Assembly (NCBI GenBank): GCA_027310665.1
Contig: DAIDAJ010000120.1
Location: forward strand, 1-45,080
Reading direction: 5' to 3'
Length of the DNA stretch: 45,080 nt
Origin: Sideroxydans sp.
GTDB taxonomy: Bacteria > Pseudomonadota > Gammaproteobacteria > Burkholderiales > Gallionellaceae
Both the position numbers and the translations under genes were made by a program. Below the pieces are notes generated by a model. The model was not told the origin of the DNA, made no database searches, and saw nothing but the letters and a program-made list of their open reading frames with translations. Below are positions 1-7,817 of this stretch, in pieces. Every line of letters starts with the position of its first letter. Position 1 is the first letter of the stretch.

Positions 1-22
1 TTACTTTACCCAGTAGTTTCAT
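1..22 (-). CDS. Start of an unidentified gene, truncated by the window edge
   Basis: Only seven codons are visible (M K L L G K V), so the product cannot be named. The start is supported by a GGAGA ribosome-binding sequence eight bases upstream of the ATG at position 22. The gene reads in the same direction as tnsA-tnsB-tnsC and lies about 160 bp downstream of tnsC. In Tn7-like elements this slot is often taken by a target-selector gene of the TniQ/TnsD family. That identity is inference from position only. Confidence 0.45.
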
Positions 23-42
23 GGTGATCATCTCCTTGGTTT

Positions 43-67
43 CTCCATTCCGAAAATCGGAATGGAG
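43..67. repeat. Perfect 11-bp inverted repeat upstream of the truncated gene
   Basis: CTCCATTCCGA (43-53) and TCGGAATGGAG (57-67) are perfect reverse complements separated by AAA. No T-run follows on the minus strand, so it does not look like an intrinsic terminator. It lies about 20 bp upstream of the ATG at position 22, which fits an operator for a dimeric regulator or a structure in the leader of that gene. Its binding protein is unknown; the XRE protein at 3988-4422 is one candidate. Confidence 0.6.
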
Positions 68-79
68 GAGGTTAATCAC

Positions 80-132
80 CTGGGTAATTTTCAGCGCGCA
101 GAGGCTATGTTTTCTGGGTAATATTCATCGCG
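80..132. repeat. Two direct copies of a 19-bp motif downstream of tnsC
   Basis: The motif CTGGGTAATnTTCAnCGCG occurs at 80-98 and 114-132 with two mismatches between copies and a 34-bp period. A shorter relative, GCGGGTAATTTCC, lies at 3842-3854 on the other side of tnsABC. Tn7-like transposases bind arrays of roughly 20-bp sites at the element ends, so these may be TnsB sites or operator sites. The two copies here sit inside the operon rather than at a visible element end, so the role is open. Confidence 0.45.
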
Positions 133-183
133 TACCAACACATATGGCCGGATCTTTAGCTCCTTTGGCTCCAAAACGCTCAT
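91..183 (-). CDS. Possible 30-residue micro-protein overlapping the tnsC stop
   Basis: An ATG overlaps the tnsC stop codon in the ATGA arrangement, the usual sign of translational coupling, and opens a 30-codon frame. The predicted peptide starts MSVLEPKELKIRPYVLV and ends in NIASAR; I do not recognise it. The second copy of the 19-bp repeat encodes its YYPEN segment. It may be a real micro-protein of the transposition operon, the stub of a decayed gene, or chance coding through a regulatory repeat. There is no independent ribosome-binding site beyond the coupling. Confidence 0.3.
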   Translation of the reverse strand: MSVLEPKELKIRPYVLVRDEYYPENIASAR

Positions 184-1109
184 GCTGCGGCCTTTTGTCC
201 ATCCACATCAGGGCAATAGAAGGGCTCTCCAAACTTATCCAATCTGCGATATATAAAGGTACGCGAAAACGGGTTGAGCTCGCTCGGCGCGTCATTCCAC
301 ACGGTGTCGAGGAATGCCTGTTCAAAGGCAGCAAGTGTGATGACATCTGATTCGTTTCCCTCTGTGATTTCTACAGCGCCATCAATGATCTTGGCCATAT
401 AGTCAAAAAGTCCGTTACTTGCGTAGTGAAACCGGCGAGCCATTGGAAATCCAAACATCGATGCCTCGCATTTGTACGGCAGTCCTGCCTCCAACACCTT
501 AAGCACAGCCCGGAATCCTCTTTGCTGAATCGAGTCATTGAATCCAAAGGGCCGTATGAAGCAACGCGCTGAAAACCTGCGCCTCAGCTGCTCGTTGAGC
601 TCCAGCATTTGGAGACTTCGGGGTAAGCCAATTAGCACCACTGGTATCTGCGCTTTGTTAATGAACGACTTGAGCCAGTCGGTGACTCTAGCTGTTTCGG
701 CGATGCGCTTCCGGTCTACAAAGTGTTGAATTTCATCAATGATGAGCAACTCAACTCTCAGCTCTTTAAGGAGAGTGTAGATACGATTTGTTTGAAATTC
801 TGTTGTTCCCTTCGCGATATCTCCGGTCAAAGCGATCTGAATCGTTTCGGCGAGATTTTTTGCGGTTGGGGCTGAGGGTGTTTCTACCACCAGTATAGGG
901 ACTGTGGTTCGATCTGCTTCTTCTACGCCATGATGCTTTTCCACGTAGTAGTTGATGAGAGTGGTTTTCCCTGTCCCTGACGGGCCTGTTAAGAATAGAC
1001 CTTCTGCAAATCCATTTGCCTTGCTGCGTTGATGAACCCGTTCCAGTTTTGAAACAGCAGTTTTGAAGTATTTGTGAACAACAACATCGTTTCGTACTGT
1101 GTATGTCAT
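180..1109 (-). CDS. tnsC: Tn7-like transposition regulator TnsC (AAA+ ATPase)
   Basis: TnsC is the ATP-dependent matchmaker that passes target-site information from a TniQ-type selector to the TnsA-TnsB transposase. The 309-residue product has a Walker A motif GPSGTGKTT (about 42-50), a Walker B LLIIDE (about 121-126), a sensor-like VVLIGLP stretch (about 157-163) and a basic LRRRFS (about 175-180) suited to an arginine finger. I chose the ATG at 1109 because GGAG lies eight bases upstream; the frame is open further, to 1160, but without a good site. It begins two bases after the tnsB stop. At 309 residues it is much shorter than TnsC of Tn7 (about 555) and resembles the compact TniB/TnsC forms of other Tn7-like elements. 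The G+C is visibly lower than in the housekeeping genes. Confidence 0.88.
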   Translation of the reverse strand: MTYTVRNDVVVHKYFKTAVSKLERVHQRSKANGFAEGLFLTGPSGTGKTTLINYYVEKHHGVEEADRTTVPILVVETPSAPTAKNLAETIQIALTGDIAKGTTEFQTNRIYTLLKELRVELLIIDEIQHFVDRKRIAETARVTDWLKSFINKAQIPVVLIGLPRSLQMLELNEQLRRRFSARCFIRPFGFNDSIQQRGFRAVLKVLEAGLPYKCEASMFGFPMARRFHYASNGLFDYMAKIIDGAVEITEGNESDVITLAAFEQAFLDTVWNDAPSELNPFSRTFIYRRLDKFGEPFYCPDVDGQKAAA

Positions 1110-1110
1110 G

Positions 1111-3117
1111 TTAGATCTCCTGATTATCGTTGCCACGTGAGAAATAGTCTCGCTCCACAAACAGATGAGAAATATCCTCTTCTAGGAGATCCTCATCCAG
1201 GCCGAAGTCTTCCTGCTCGGGGATCGCTTGTTTGGACTCGATAATCGGCGAACAAGCTTGTTCGATGAGGTCTGACTGCTTTGAGCTATTGATTCCACGC
1301 GCCTGTGCGGCTAACTTGCGATCGATCATCTTCTTGGACTTGGTGGCCTTCTTGATAATCTCGGCCATTTCATCCTTGGCCTCCTGCAAACGATCAACGT
1401 TTGTGGCGTCCCATTCTTTACTACGTGCATATTGGCAAATGAGACGGTGCTGTGCGCGATGTAGCCCTTTGGCATATTCGTGCCTTACTGCTTCCACTTT
1501 CAGATATGCTTTTTCTTGCGGATCGTAAACATGGATATGGCCAACATCCTCTTCGTAATATTTGATCTTCATTTCAATCGTCTCACCGTGGCGGCGGCGA
1601 ATGTTTTGAAGCTCTTCACTGTTGTACCTGAGGCAGTCGTGCTCAATGCCATAGAGGTGCAATTTTTTATCCTTGTTTGGCGTTTTTCCCGCAATTATTC
1701 GGAGCTGATCAGGATGAACAGGATGTTCAAGTAAGCGCGTCTCCATTCCCTTCAGCCACTTTGCGTGTGGTGTGGTGCGTAACGACCGATGTGGCGTTTG
1801 GTGATATACCTCGACGATCCACTTGGCAACCAAGTGGTTCAGGGTCTGAAAGCTTATTGCTGCAAACTTCTCTGATTCGTATTCGCCCCGCGCCTTGGGA
1901 TTGTTAAAGACCGTCCCCGGCAGTTTATGGATCAATCCGTGGTTAATCGTTCGGAAGAAGCGCTCAATTGCCCCTTTGTATTGGGGCGTTTTGGCCGGAC
2001 AAAACCAAACGCTCATACCTATTTCTTCGCAAGTTGCGATAAATGAACCCGCATGAAGGTCCATTCCGTTGTCACACACGATCAAGTCACCAAACCCCTT
2101 GGCGAGCCACTTTGCTTGTATGTCTGGAAATTGGGCTAGAAATGCCTCTTTGGGCAAAATCGCATGGACAATCGCCTGCAGGACAGTGTTTGCTGAGGGG
2201 TGTTGGAAGCTTATGTAGTACCCCAAGATGTACCGACTGTGACGATCAAGAATTGCGGTGAACCAGGGTCTACCCATGGGCAACCCGGTTTCCTCGCAAT
2301 AGACCAAGAAATCCAAAGGCGTGTGGTCAATTTCCCAGCGATCATGGATGCGTTTTACTGTGAGCGCTTTTAGGGCAGGGCGGTTTTTGCTAGCCGCAGC
2401 ATTCCTTCCCAGGCGGGCCAAGTCTACTTCGTACTGGTACAACCTATCGAAGTGGCGGTATAGGGTAGCTCTTGAGGGCATCGCAAGCAGATCAGACGGT
2501 ACGCGTGATTTATTGAGATTCTTGATGTTCTTTTGTACCCGCTCACAAACGTCCTTCTTCGAGTACTTCTGTTTGTTCAGAAAGACATCTTCAATCGCGG
2601 CATCAACGATTTCCAGAACTTCGGTCGTCATTGTTGTACGACGTCCTTTGTTTTCATTCTTGTTCAACAACGACGTTACGCTTTTGCCGAACTTGAATTT
2701 CTTTTCCCAGCGGTAAATGCTGCTGAGGCTTGGAGGTGAAGGATCGCCGATATCAGATGCGACCTTTGCGACCATCTCGCTGAGATGCTTGGATGAAAAT
2801 CGAATCGGCCCGATTTCACTAAGCCGCTTCAGATAGTCCTGTCTGCGGAGAGCATCTTTCTGTTCCTTCTCGGGGAAATTTGAAAGATTGCGAGGTACCA
2901 TGATATGGCACGCCGGACCCTCTGATGGCAGTGTTTCAGTATCAACGACGAACTCTCCCTCGACATATTTCTTCATGACTTCTGCTTCAGTCATATTTTT
3001 TAGTTCGCCTTTTTCGTCCTCCAGCTGAAGCTTACCTGTCTCAAGACGACGATTTACGGTCCATGGAATGAGTCCTTCAAAAAAGCGTAGGCCACGCTTA
3101 AAAGAGAAGCGCATCAT
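1111..3117 (-). CDS. tnsB: Tn7-like transposase TnsB (DDE integrase)
   Basis: TnsB binds the element ends and carries out 3'-end cleavage and strand transfer. The 668-residue product has a retroviral-integrase-type catalytic core with a full DDE triad: D264 in WEIDHT, D349 in VCDNG and E385 in GAIERFF, with 35 residues between the last two as expected. The N-terminal 230 residues hold helical, probably helix-turn-helix, DNA-binding segments (LSSIYRW near 131-137, SRATLYRHF near 215-223). A Mu-transposase-type C-terminal beta domain and an acidic tail that may contact TnsC follow. The start at 3117 has GGGAGAAC just upstream and overlaps the end of tnsA by 20 bp, so the two are probably coupled. 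The gene looks intact. Confidence 0.93.
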   Translation of the reverse strand: MMRFSFKRGLRFFEGLIPWTVNRRLETGKLQLEDEKGELKNMTEAEVMKKYVEGEFVVDTETLPSEGPACHIMVPRNLSNFPEKEQKDALRRQDYLKRLSEIGPIRFSSKHLSEMVAKVASDIGDPSPPSLSSIYRWEKKFKFGKSVTSLLNKNENKGRRTTMTTEVLEIVDAAIEDVFLNKQKYSKKDVCERVQKNIKNLNKSRVPSDLLAMPSRATLYRHFDRLYQYEVDLARLGRNAAASKNRPALKALTVKRIHDRWEIDHTPLDFLVYCEETGLPMGRPWFTAILDRHSRYILGYYISFQHPSANTVLQAIVHAILPKEAFLAQFPDIQAKWLAKGFGDLIVCDNGMDLHAGSFIATCEEIGMSVWFCPAKTPQYKGAIERFFRTINHGLIHKLPGTVFNNPKARGEYESEKFAAISFQTLNHLVAKWIVEVYHQTPHRSLRTTPHAKWLKGMETRLLEHPVHPDQLRIIAGKTPNKDKKLHLYGIEHDCLRYNSEELQNIRRRHGETIEMKIKYYEEDVGHIHVYDPQEKAYLKVEAVRHEYAKGLHRAQHRLICQYARSKEWDATNVDRLQEAKDEMAEIIKKATKSKKMIDRKLAAQARGINSSKQSDLIEQACSPIIESKQAIPEQEDFGLDEDLLEEDISHLFVERDYFSRGNDNQEI

Positions 3118-3742
3118 TTTGTTCTCCCTTCGTTATGAAAGTGATAAGTGATTCTGGTGTGATTGGTTTGCTCAGGTCACATCGCAGAAAGCCAGACGCA
3201 ATAAGACGATAAACTTTGGTGATGTCGCCCAAGACCGCAGTTGCGCCAGCTATCGTTTTGGCGGGCAACACGGAAAACTGCTTGATCCATTCTGTAAGGT
3301 TGCTCCCATCTTTATCGCATTCCCGACGGTGGTACGCGAGCAACTTCAGATTCGACAAGCGCGGCTCGGCGCGGATTTCTGTGTCGGTCAGGATGCGAAA
3401 TTGGCGATTCTTGCTCGCATAGTGTTGAGCAATTTTTTCGAAGCGTTCTTTCAAAGCGCGTTTTTTCAACTTTGAAGCCGGCTTGACTTCAACGTGAATG
3501 ATTTCGCCATGAATCAAAATCACCTCGAAATCTGGAAAATAGGTGCACTGTTCACCCGCCACATAGAATTGAATCTTCTCCGGCTGTTCTTCAATTTTTA
3601 CAACGCCCGGCGAGAACTCAAAGAGCCGTACTGCGTCCTGTTCTAGTGCTGACTCGCACGCGATCATCCGACCCATTTTTTTTGAGGGCTCGTACCCTCT
3701 ATATCCACGCCCTGAAGGCGTCACGACTTTTCTCACTGGCAT
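3098..3742 (-). CDS. tnsA: Tn7-like endonuclease TnsA
   Basis: TnsA cuts the 5' ends of the element, so with TnsB it gives cut-and-paste transposition. The 214-residue product has the restriction-endonuclease-like fold signature: E30/E34 in CESALEQD, D71 in YFPDFE and E85-x-K87 in HVEVKP. Tn7 TnsA uses Q-x-K at the last position; here it is E-x-K, the commoner nuclease form. The C-terminal half (about 110-214) matches the helical domain that contacts TnsC. The start at 3742 is chosen because AAAGGAG lies six bases upstream; an ATG two codons earlier is too close to it. This is the first gene of tnsA-tnsB-tnsC. Confidence 0.9.
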   Translation of the reverse strand: MPVRKVVTPSGRGYRGYEPSKKMGRMIACESALEQDAVRLFEFSPGVVKIEEQPEKIQFYVAGEQCTYFPDFEVILIHGEIIHVEVKPASKLKKRALKERFEKIAQHYASKNRQFRILTDTEIRAEPRLSNLKLLAYHRRECDKDGSNLTEWIKQFSVLPAKTIAGATAVLGDITKVYRLIASGFLRCDLSKPITPESLITFITKGEQNDALLF

Positions 3743-3775
3743 GTTCATCTCCTTTGTTTTTGCCAAATTCAGGCA

Positions 3776-3879
3776 ACAGTTACCCCTGACTTGCTTTGCG
3801 ACAAATCCGAAAACACAAAATTGAGGCGTAATAACTCCCGCTGCGGGTAATTTCCCTCAGTCTGTGTTACCTGGTTACA
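3776..3879. other. Region upstream of tnsA with GGGTAA-type motifs; possible transposon end
   Basis: Within 130 bp upstream of tnsA there are an inverted TTACCCCTG (from 3780), a GCGGGTAATTTCC (3842-3854) and an imperfect palindrome TGTTACC-T-GGTTACA (3865-3879). In Tn7 the right end sits directly upstream of tnsA and holds several TnsB sites that also repress the tns promoter, so such motifs are expected here. I could not define a terminal TGT/ACA boundary or a target-site duplication, so the end call is tentative. Confidence 0.3.
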
Positions 3880-3889
3880 TTGAAATGGC

Positions 3890-3919
3890 TTGACGCCCAT
3901 GGCGGGCAGAGACGATACT
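3890..3919 (+). promoter_or_regulatory. Candidate sigma-70 promoter for a short RNA
   Basis: TTGACG (3890-3895) and GATACT (3914-3919) are separated by 18 bp, giving plausible -35 and -10 elements on the plus strand. No coding region lies downstream before a hairpin with a T-run at 3956-3989, so a transcript of about 65 nt is predicted. The match is good but short promoters occur by chance. Confidence 0.35.
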
Positions 3920-3925
3920 TACGTT

Positions 3926-3989
3926 ATCCAGACGGGTAGCGTCAGCTGCTCAACCAAAGGGGGATCAGCCAAAAGGTTGGTCCCTTTTT
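3926..3989 (+). ncRNA. Candidate small RNA ending in an intrinsic terminator, between tnsA and the XRE gene
   Basis: Downstream of the promoter-like pair at 3890-3919 the plus strand contains a small GACG/CGTC stem (3931-3943). A stronger hairpin follows: AAAGGG (3956-3961) pairs with CCCTTT (3982-3987) and ATCAGCC (3964-3970) pairs with GGTTGGT (3975-3981), with an AAAA loop. A run of five T ends it. The two G-U pairs favour plus-strand RNA. The 3' end just reaches the stop codon of the minus-strand XRE gene. No known family is recognised; it could equally be a terminator protecting the XRE gene or the transposon end. Confidence 0.33.
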
Positions 3990-4422
3990 ACTTTTGGCCC
4001 TCCTGTATGGTGGATTTATGGCTACGCCGGCGAAGCCGGGCAGGTAGTTCTGGATTGACCAATTTGAATTCCGACGGCAAATTCAGTGCCGCTGTCATCA
4101 GCTCAATTTGAAGCGGATGCAACCTGTCTATCTGTTGCCGCAGCTTGTGACACATCCAGAAGATCTCAATTGGTGCCTCGTTTGGCACATCAACTTTGCG
4201 CTGAGATGCGGCCAACGCTTCCCTTAAAGTTATCTGTTCTTCCTCATCTAACTCCAAGACCCTTATCAATTGGTTTGCGAACTCCCTATTGGGGGGCCCC
4301 TTTAGCCCTAGCTCAAGCGCCGATAGGTAGCTCTGTTCATAACCGAGCAGCTCAGCCAATTCTTTTTGGCGCAAACGCGCCTTGATCCGATAGTCGTGAA
4401 GCAGTTTTGCGAATGGACTCAT
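3988..4422 (-). CDS. XRE-family helix-turn-helix transcriptional regulator
   Basis: The 144-residue protein starts with a clear XRE/Cro-type helix-turn-helix (about 3-60, with RQKELAELLGYEQSYLSALE as the core) and continues into an acidic helical segment and a basic tail (RLRRRSHKS). Homologues of this length are common single-domain regulators on mobile DNA; that is general knowledge of the family. I chose the ATG at 4422 over a TTG eight codons upstream. It is divergent from hsdM across a 306-bp spacer with a GCACC-ATT-GGTGC palindrome, and it points toward tnsA, 245 bp away. It could control the restriction genes, the transposon genes or both; the sequence does not decide. Confidence 0.75.
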   Translation of the reverse strand: MSPFAKLLHDYRIKARLRQKELAELLGYEQSYLSALELGLKGPPNREFANQLIRVLELDEEEQITLREALAASQRKVDVPNEAPIEIFWMCHKLRQQIDRLHPLQIELMTAALNLPSEFKLVNPELPARLRRRSHKSTIQEGQK

Positions 4423-4728
4423 TTTCCCGATATTCGAGCTTATCAACGCTACGTATTGTACTCAGGAAGAGTTTTCCGTCAACATCTAAGTGATTGAAAT
4501 AACTGGTATAAATTGCACCATTGGTGCTAAATTCGGTACTGAAAGTGCGATTTGTGTTCCATCGTACTGATTAGTCGAGCCTAAATTTTTTATGATAATA
4601 AGTAATTCATCTGCCTGAAATTGAGAGAAATATTTGCTTCTCTTGGTCTGGCTCTAAACCATTTGGCATATTGTGCTGATTTCGCTTACCCCCCAGAATG
4701 CGCAGGTCGAAAATTTTGGTCGTGGCTA
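4423..4728. promoter_or_regulatory. Divergent XRE-hsdM control region with a short palindrome
   Basis: This 306-bp AT-rich spacer separates the divergent XRE gene and hsdM and contains no convincing gene. The perfect inverted repeat GCACC-ATT-GGTGC (4515-4527) lies centrally and is a natural operator candidate for the XRE protein. A TATGATAAT stretch at 4591-4599 could supply a -10 for hsdM, but I see no good -35. An in-frame TTG at 4621 would lengthen HsdM by 36 residues that do not look like the family. Confidence 0.45.
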
Positions 4729-6471
4729 ATGAATCAGCAAGCGCTTTCTTCTTTCATCTGGTCGGTTGCCGACCTTCTTCGTGGTGACTACAAGCAATCC
4801 GAATATGGCAAGGTGATCCTGCCGTTTACCGTGTTGCGCCGTCTCGACTGTGTGCTGGAAGCCACCAAGCCCGCCGTACTGGCCGAATACGCAAAACAGC
4901 AACAAGCCGGGATCAATCCAGAGCCTTACCTGCTGCGCAAATCCAAGCAAGGCTTCTACAACACCTCGCCGCTGGACATGAAAAAGCTCATGGGCGACCA
5001 GGACCATATTCGCGAAAACCTCTACAGCTATATCGGCGAGTTTGCCCCGGCCGTGCGCGATATCTTCGAGCGCTTTGAATTCCACATCCAGATCGACCGC
5101 CTCGCCCGGGCCGGGCTGCTGTACCAGGTCACCGAAAAATTCACCAACATCGACCTCCACCCCGAAGCCGTCAGCAACGGGCAGATGGGCTTGGTGTTCG
5201 AAGAGCTGATCCGCAAGTTCGCCGAAATCTCCAACGAAACCGCCGGGGAACACTTCACCCCGCGCGAAGTCATCCGCCTCATGGTCAACCTGCTGTTCAT
5301 TGAAGATGACGAAGTGCTCAGCAAACCCGGCGTGGTGCGCACCATTTATGACCCAACAGCGGGCACGGGCGGCATGCTCTCCATCGCGGGCGAATACCTC
5401 GAAGAGCACAACCCCGGCGCGCGCCTCACCATGCATGGGCAGGAACTCAACGACGAGTCCTACGCCATCTGCAAGGCCGACATGCTCATCAAGGGACAGG
5501 ATGTCGCCAAGATCATTCCCGGCAACACCCTTTCCGAAGATGGCCACCCGCACACCAAGTTCGACTACATGCTCTCCAACCCGCCGTTCGGCGTGGAATG
5601 GAAAAAGGTCGAAAACCCAGTGCGCAAGGAACACGAACAGCAAGGTTTCAATGGTCGCTTCGGCCCCGGCCTGCCGCGCATCTCCGATGGCTCCATGCTT
5701 TTTTTGCTGCACCTTGTCTCCAAGATGCGCCCAGCCAAGGACGGCGGCAGCCGCTTCAGCATCGTACTCAACGGCTCGCCACTCTTCACCGGCGGCGCAG
5801 GCAGCGGCGAAAGTGAAATCCGCCGCTACGTGCTGGAAAACGACTTGGTCGAAGCCATCATCGGCCTGCCCACCGACATGTTCTACAACACCGGCATCAG
5901 CACCTACGTCTGGATACTCTGCAACCACAAGCCCGCCAAACGAAAGGGCAAAGTTCAGCTTATCGACGCCTCAGCCTTCTGGCAAAAGATGCGCAAGAAT
6001 CTGGGCAGCAAGCGCAAGGAACTCTCCGATGAACACATCGCAGAGATCACCCGCCTGTTCGGCGAATGCGCTGACGCGGAAAAGGACGGCAAGCCCATCT
6101 CGCGCATTTTCAAGAACGAAGACTTTGGTTACCGCGCCATCACTGTCGAACGGCCGTTGAAAGACGAGCAGGGAAAAGTCGTGCTGAACGAAAAGGGCAA
6201 ACTCAAAGGCAAGCCGCAATCCGATGCCAACCTTCGCGACACCGAAAACGTCCCGCTCAGCGAAGAGGTGGAAAGTTACTTCAAGCGCGAAGTGCTGCCC
6301 CATGCCCCGGATGCCTGGATTGACCACGACAAGACCAAAGTCGGATACGAAATACCGTTCAACCGCCACTTCTACGTGTTCGAGCCCCCGCGTGCGCTGG
6401 CGGAGATTGATTCCGAGCTGAAACAGTGCACAGACCGGATATTGACCATGATTGCAGGACTGAGCGCATGA
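4729..6471 (+). CDS. hsdM: Type I restriction-modification system methyltransferase subunit HsdM
   Basis: HsdM transfers a methyl group from S-adenosylmethionine to adenine N6 and forms the core of the M2S1 methylase and R2M2S1 restriction complexes. The 580-residue product has the N-terminal HsdM helical domain ([18 protein letters not shown] near the start), SAM-binding motif I DPTAGTGG (from residue 208) and catalytic motif IV NPPF (from residue 284). Length and order are normal. The ATG at 4729 gives the standard N-terminus [11 protein letters not shown]; the frame opens earlier but that extension is not family-like. The stop overlaps the hsdS start by ATGA, indicating coupled translation. 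Confidence 0.93.
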   Translation: MNQQALSSFIWSVADLLRGDYKQSEYGKVILPFTVLRRLDCVLEATKPAVLAEYAKQQQAGINPEPYLLRKSKQGFYNTSPLDMKKLMGDQDHIRENLYSYIGEFAPAVRDIFERFEFHIQIDRLARAGLLYQVTEKFTNIDLHPEAVSNGQMGLVFEELIRKFAEISNETAGEHFTPREVIRLMVNLLFIEDDEVLSKPGVVRTIYDPTAGTGGMLSIAGEYLEEHNPGARLTMHGQELNDESYAICKADMLIKGQDVAKIIPGNTLSEDGHPHTKFDYMLSNPPFGVEWKKVENPVRKEHEQQGFNGRFGPGLPRISDGSMLFLLHLVSKMRPAKDGGSRFSIVLNGSPLFTGGAGSGESEIRRYVLENDLVEAIIGLPTDMFYNTGISTYVWILCNHKPAKRKGKVQLIDASAFWQKMRKNLGSKRKELSDEHIAEITRLFGECADAEKDGKPISRIFKNEDFGYRAITVERPLKDEQGKVVLNEKGKLKGKPQSDANLRDTENVPLSEEVESYFKREVLPHAPDAWIDHDKTKVGYEIPFNRHFYVFEPPRALAEIDSELKQCTDRILTMIAGLSA

Positions 6472-7817
6472 GCTTGCCGCGTTTCCCCGAATACAAAGAC
6501 AGCGGTGTGGCTTGGCTGGGTGAGGTGCCTAGGCATTGGGATGTTAGAAAAGTCCGGTGGCTATGCGAGATAAAGAAGCGAATCTCGGGCGAACTAGGCC
6601 ATGACGTTTTATCCATTACTCAGCAAGGTATAAAGATTAAGGACCTTGAAAGCAATGACGGTCAGATCTCGATGGATTACTCCAAATATCAATTTGTTGA
6701 GATTGGTGATTTTGCGATGAATCACATGGACCTGTTAACAGGGTACGTCGATATTTCAGAAGTATATGGAGTTACGAGCCCAGATTACCGCGTGTTCTCA
6801 ATTAGGGATAAGCGGGCAAGTTACGATAAGTACGTTCTGTACCTATTTCAAATGGGCTACAAAAACAAAATTTTCTATGCCTTTGGACAAGGAAGTTCGC
6901 AGCTTGGTAGATGGCGCCTGCCAGCTGAACAGTTCAACGATTTCTTTTTCCCGTTGCCCCCGCTAGAAGAGCAGCAAATCATCGCCGCCTTCCTCGACCG
7001 CGAGACAGGGAAGATTGATGCGTTGATTGCAGAGCAACAGCGGCTGGTGGAGCTGCTGGTGGAAAAACGGCAGGCGGTAATTTCGCACGCCGTTACCAAG
7101 GGGCTGAACCAAAACGCCAGAATAAAAGATTCTGGCATCGAATGGCTTGGCGAAGTGCCGGAGCACTGGGAAATTGGAGGCTTAACTCGTTTTATTGGCC
7201 CTGTAGTCGACTACCGTGGCCGCACACCCACAAAGGTGGACGAAGGCATTTTCTTGGTAACGGCAAGAAATGTTCGCGACGGGAAGATTGACTATGAGGC
7301 CTCGCAGGAATTTGTTGATCCTGAATCAGCCGCATCGCTTCTTGCACGCGGTAAACCTGAGATTGGTGATCTGCTTTTTACTATGGAAGCACCATTGGGA
7401 CAAGTAGCCCTGATAGATCGCATAGACATAGCTCTTGCGCAGCGCATCGTGAAGTTTCGTGGGATGCCAAAAGTCATCCAAAACAACTTTCTTTTGTACT
7501 GGTTCATGAGCGCGCATTGCCAGGCGCGGCTTGAAACATTGGCAACTGGCTCTACAGCATTGGGAATTAAAGCTAGCAAACTGGGAATGATCGAGTGCCT
7601 TGTCCCGCCATTGGATGAGCAAACGGCCATAGCGAACTACATTGACCGCGAAACCGCCAAACTAGACACCCTCACCGCCGAAGCCAACCGCGCAATCGAA
7701 CTGCTACAAGAACGCCGCAGCGCGCTGATTTCCGCCGCCGTCACCGGCAAGATTGATGTGCGCCCCCTCGTTCCATCCTCTCAATCGGGTGAAGGACGAG
7801 CATTGGAGACTGTATGA
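6468..7817 (+). CDS. hsdS: Type I restriction-modification system specificity subunit HsdS
   Basis: HsdS recognises the bipartite target sequence for the restriction-modification complex. The 449-residue product has two target-recognition domains, each introduced by a KDSGxxWLGEVPxHW motif (near 9-24 and about 223-237). Each is followed by a conserved coiled-coil spacer, with [17 protein letters not shown] in the first and [17 protein letters not shown] in the second. The start at 6468 overlaps the hsdM stop, and the end overlaps the next gene by ATGA. The recognition-domain DNA is visibly more AT-rich than the conserved repeats and hsdM, as expected where recognition domains are swapped by recombination. 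The target sequence cannot be predicted from this. Confidence 0.92.
   Translation: MSLPRFPEYKDSGVAWLGEVPRHWDVRKVRWLCEIKKRISGELGHDVLSITQQGIKIKDLESNDGQISMDYSKYQFVEIGDFAMNHMDLLTGYVDISEVYGVTSPDYRVFSIRDKRASYDKYVLYLFQMGYKNKIFYAFGQGSSQLGRWRLPAEQFNDFFFPLPPLEEQQIIAAFLDRETGKIDALIAEQQRLVELLVEKRQAVISHAVTKGLNQNARIKDSGIEWLGEVPEHWEIGGLTRFIGPVVDYRGRTPTKVDEGIFLVTARNVRDGKIDYEASQEFVDPESAASLLARGKPEIGDLLFTMEAPLGQVALIDRIDIALAQRIVKFRGMPKVIQNNFLLYWFMSAHCQARLETLATGSTALGIKASKLGMIECLVPPLDEQTAIANYIDRETAKLDTLTAEANRAIELLQERRSALISAAVTGKIDVRPLVPSSQSGEGRALETV

Noticed and set aside
43..67. Palindrome as an intrinsic terminator of tnsC
   Set aside because: No T-run follows the stem on the minus strand, and a gene start lies only about 20 bp further on.
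4726..5928. 400-codon open frame antisense to hsdM
   Set aside because: Its translation is low-complexity and has no family features; it is a shadow of the G+C-rich third codon positions of hsdM, which has all methylase motifs.
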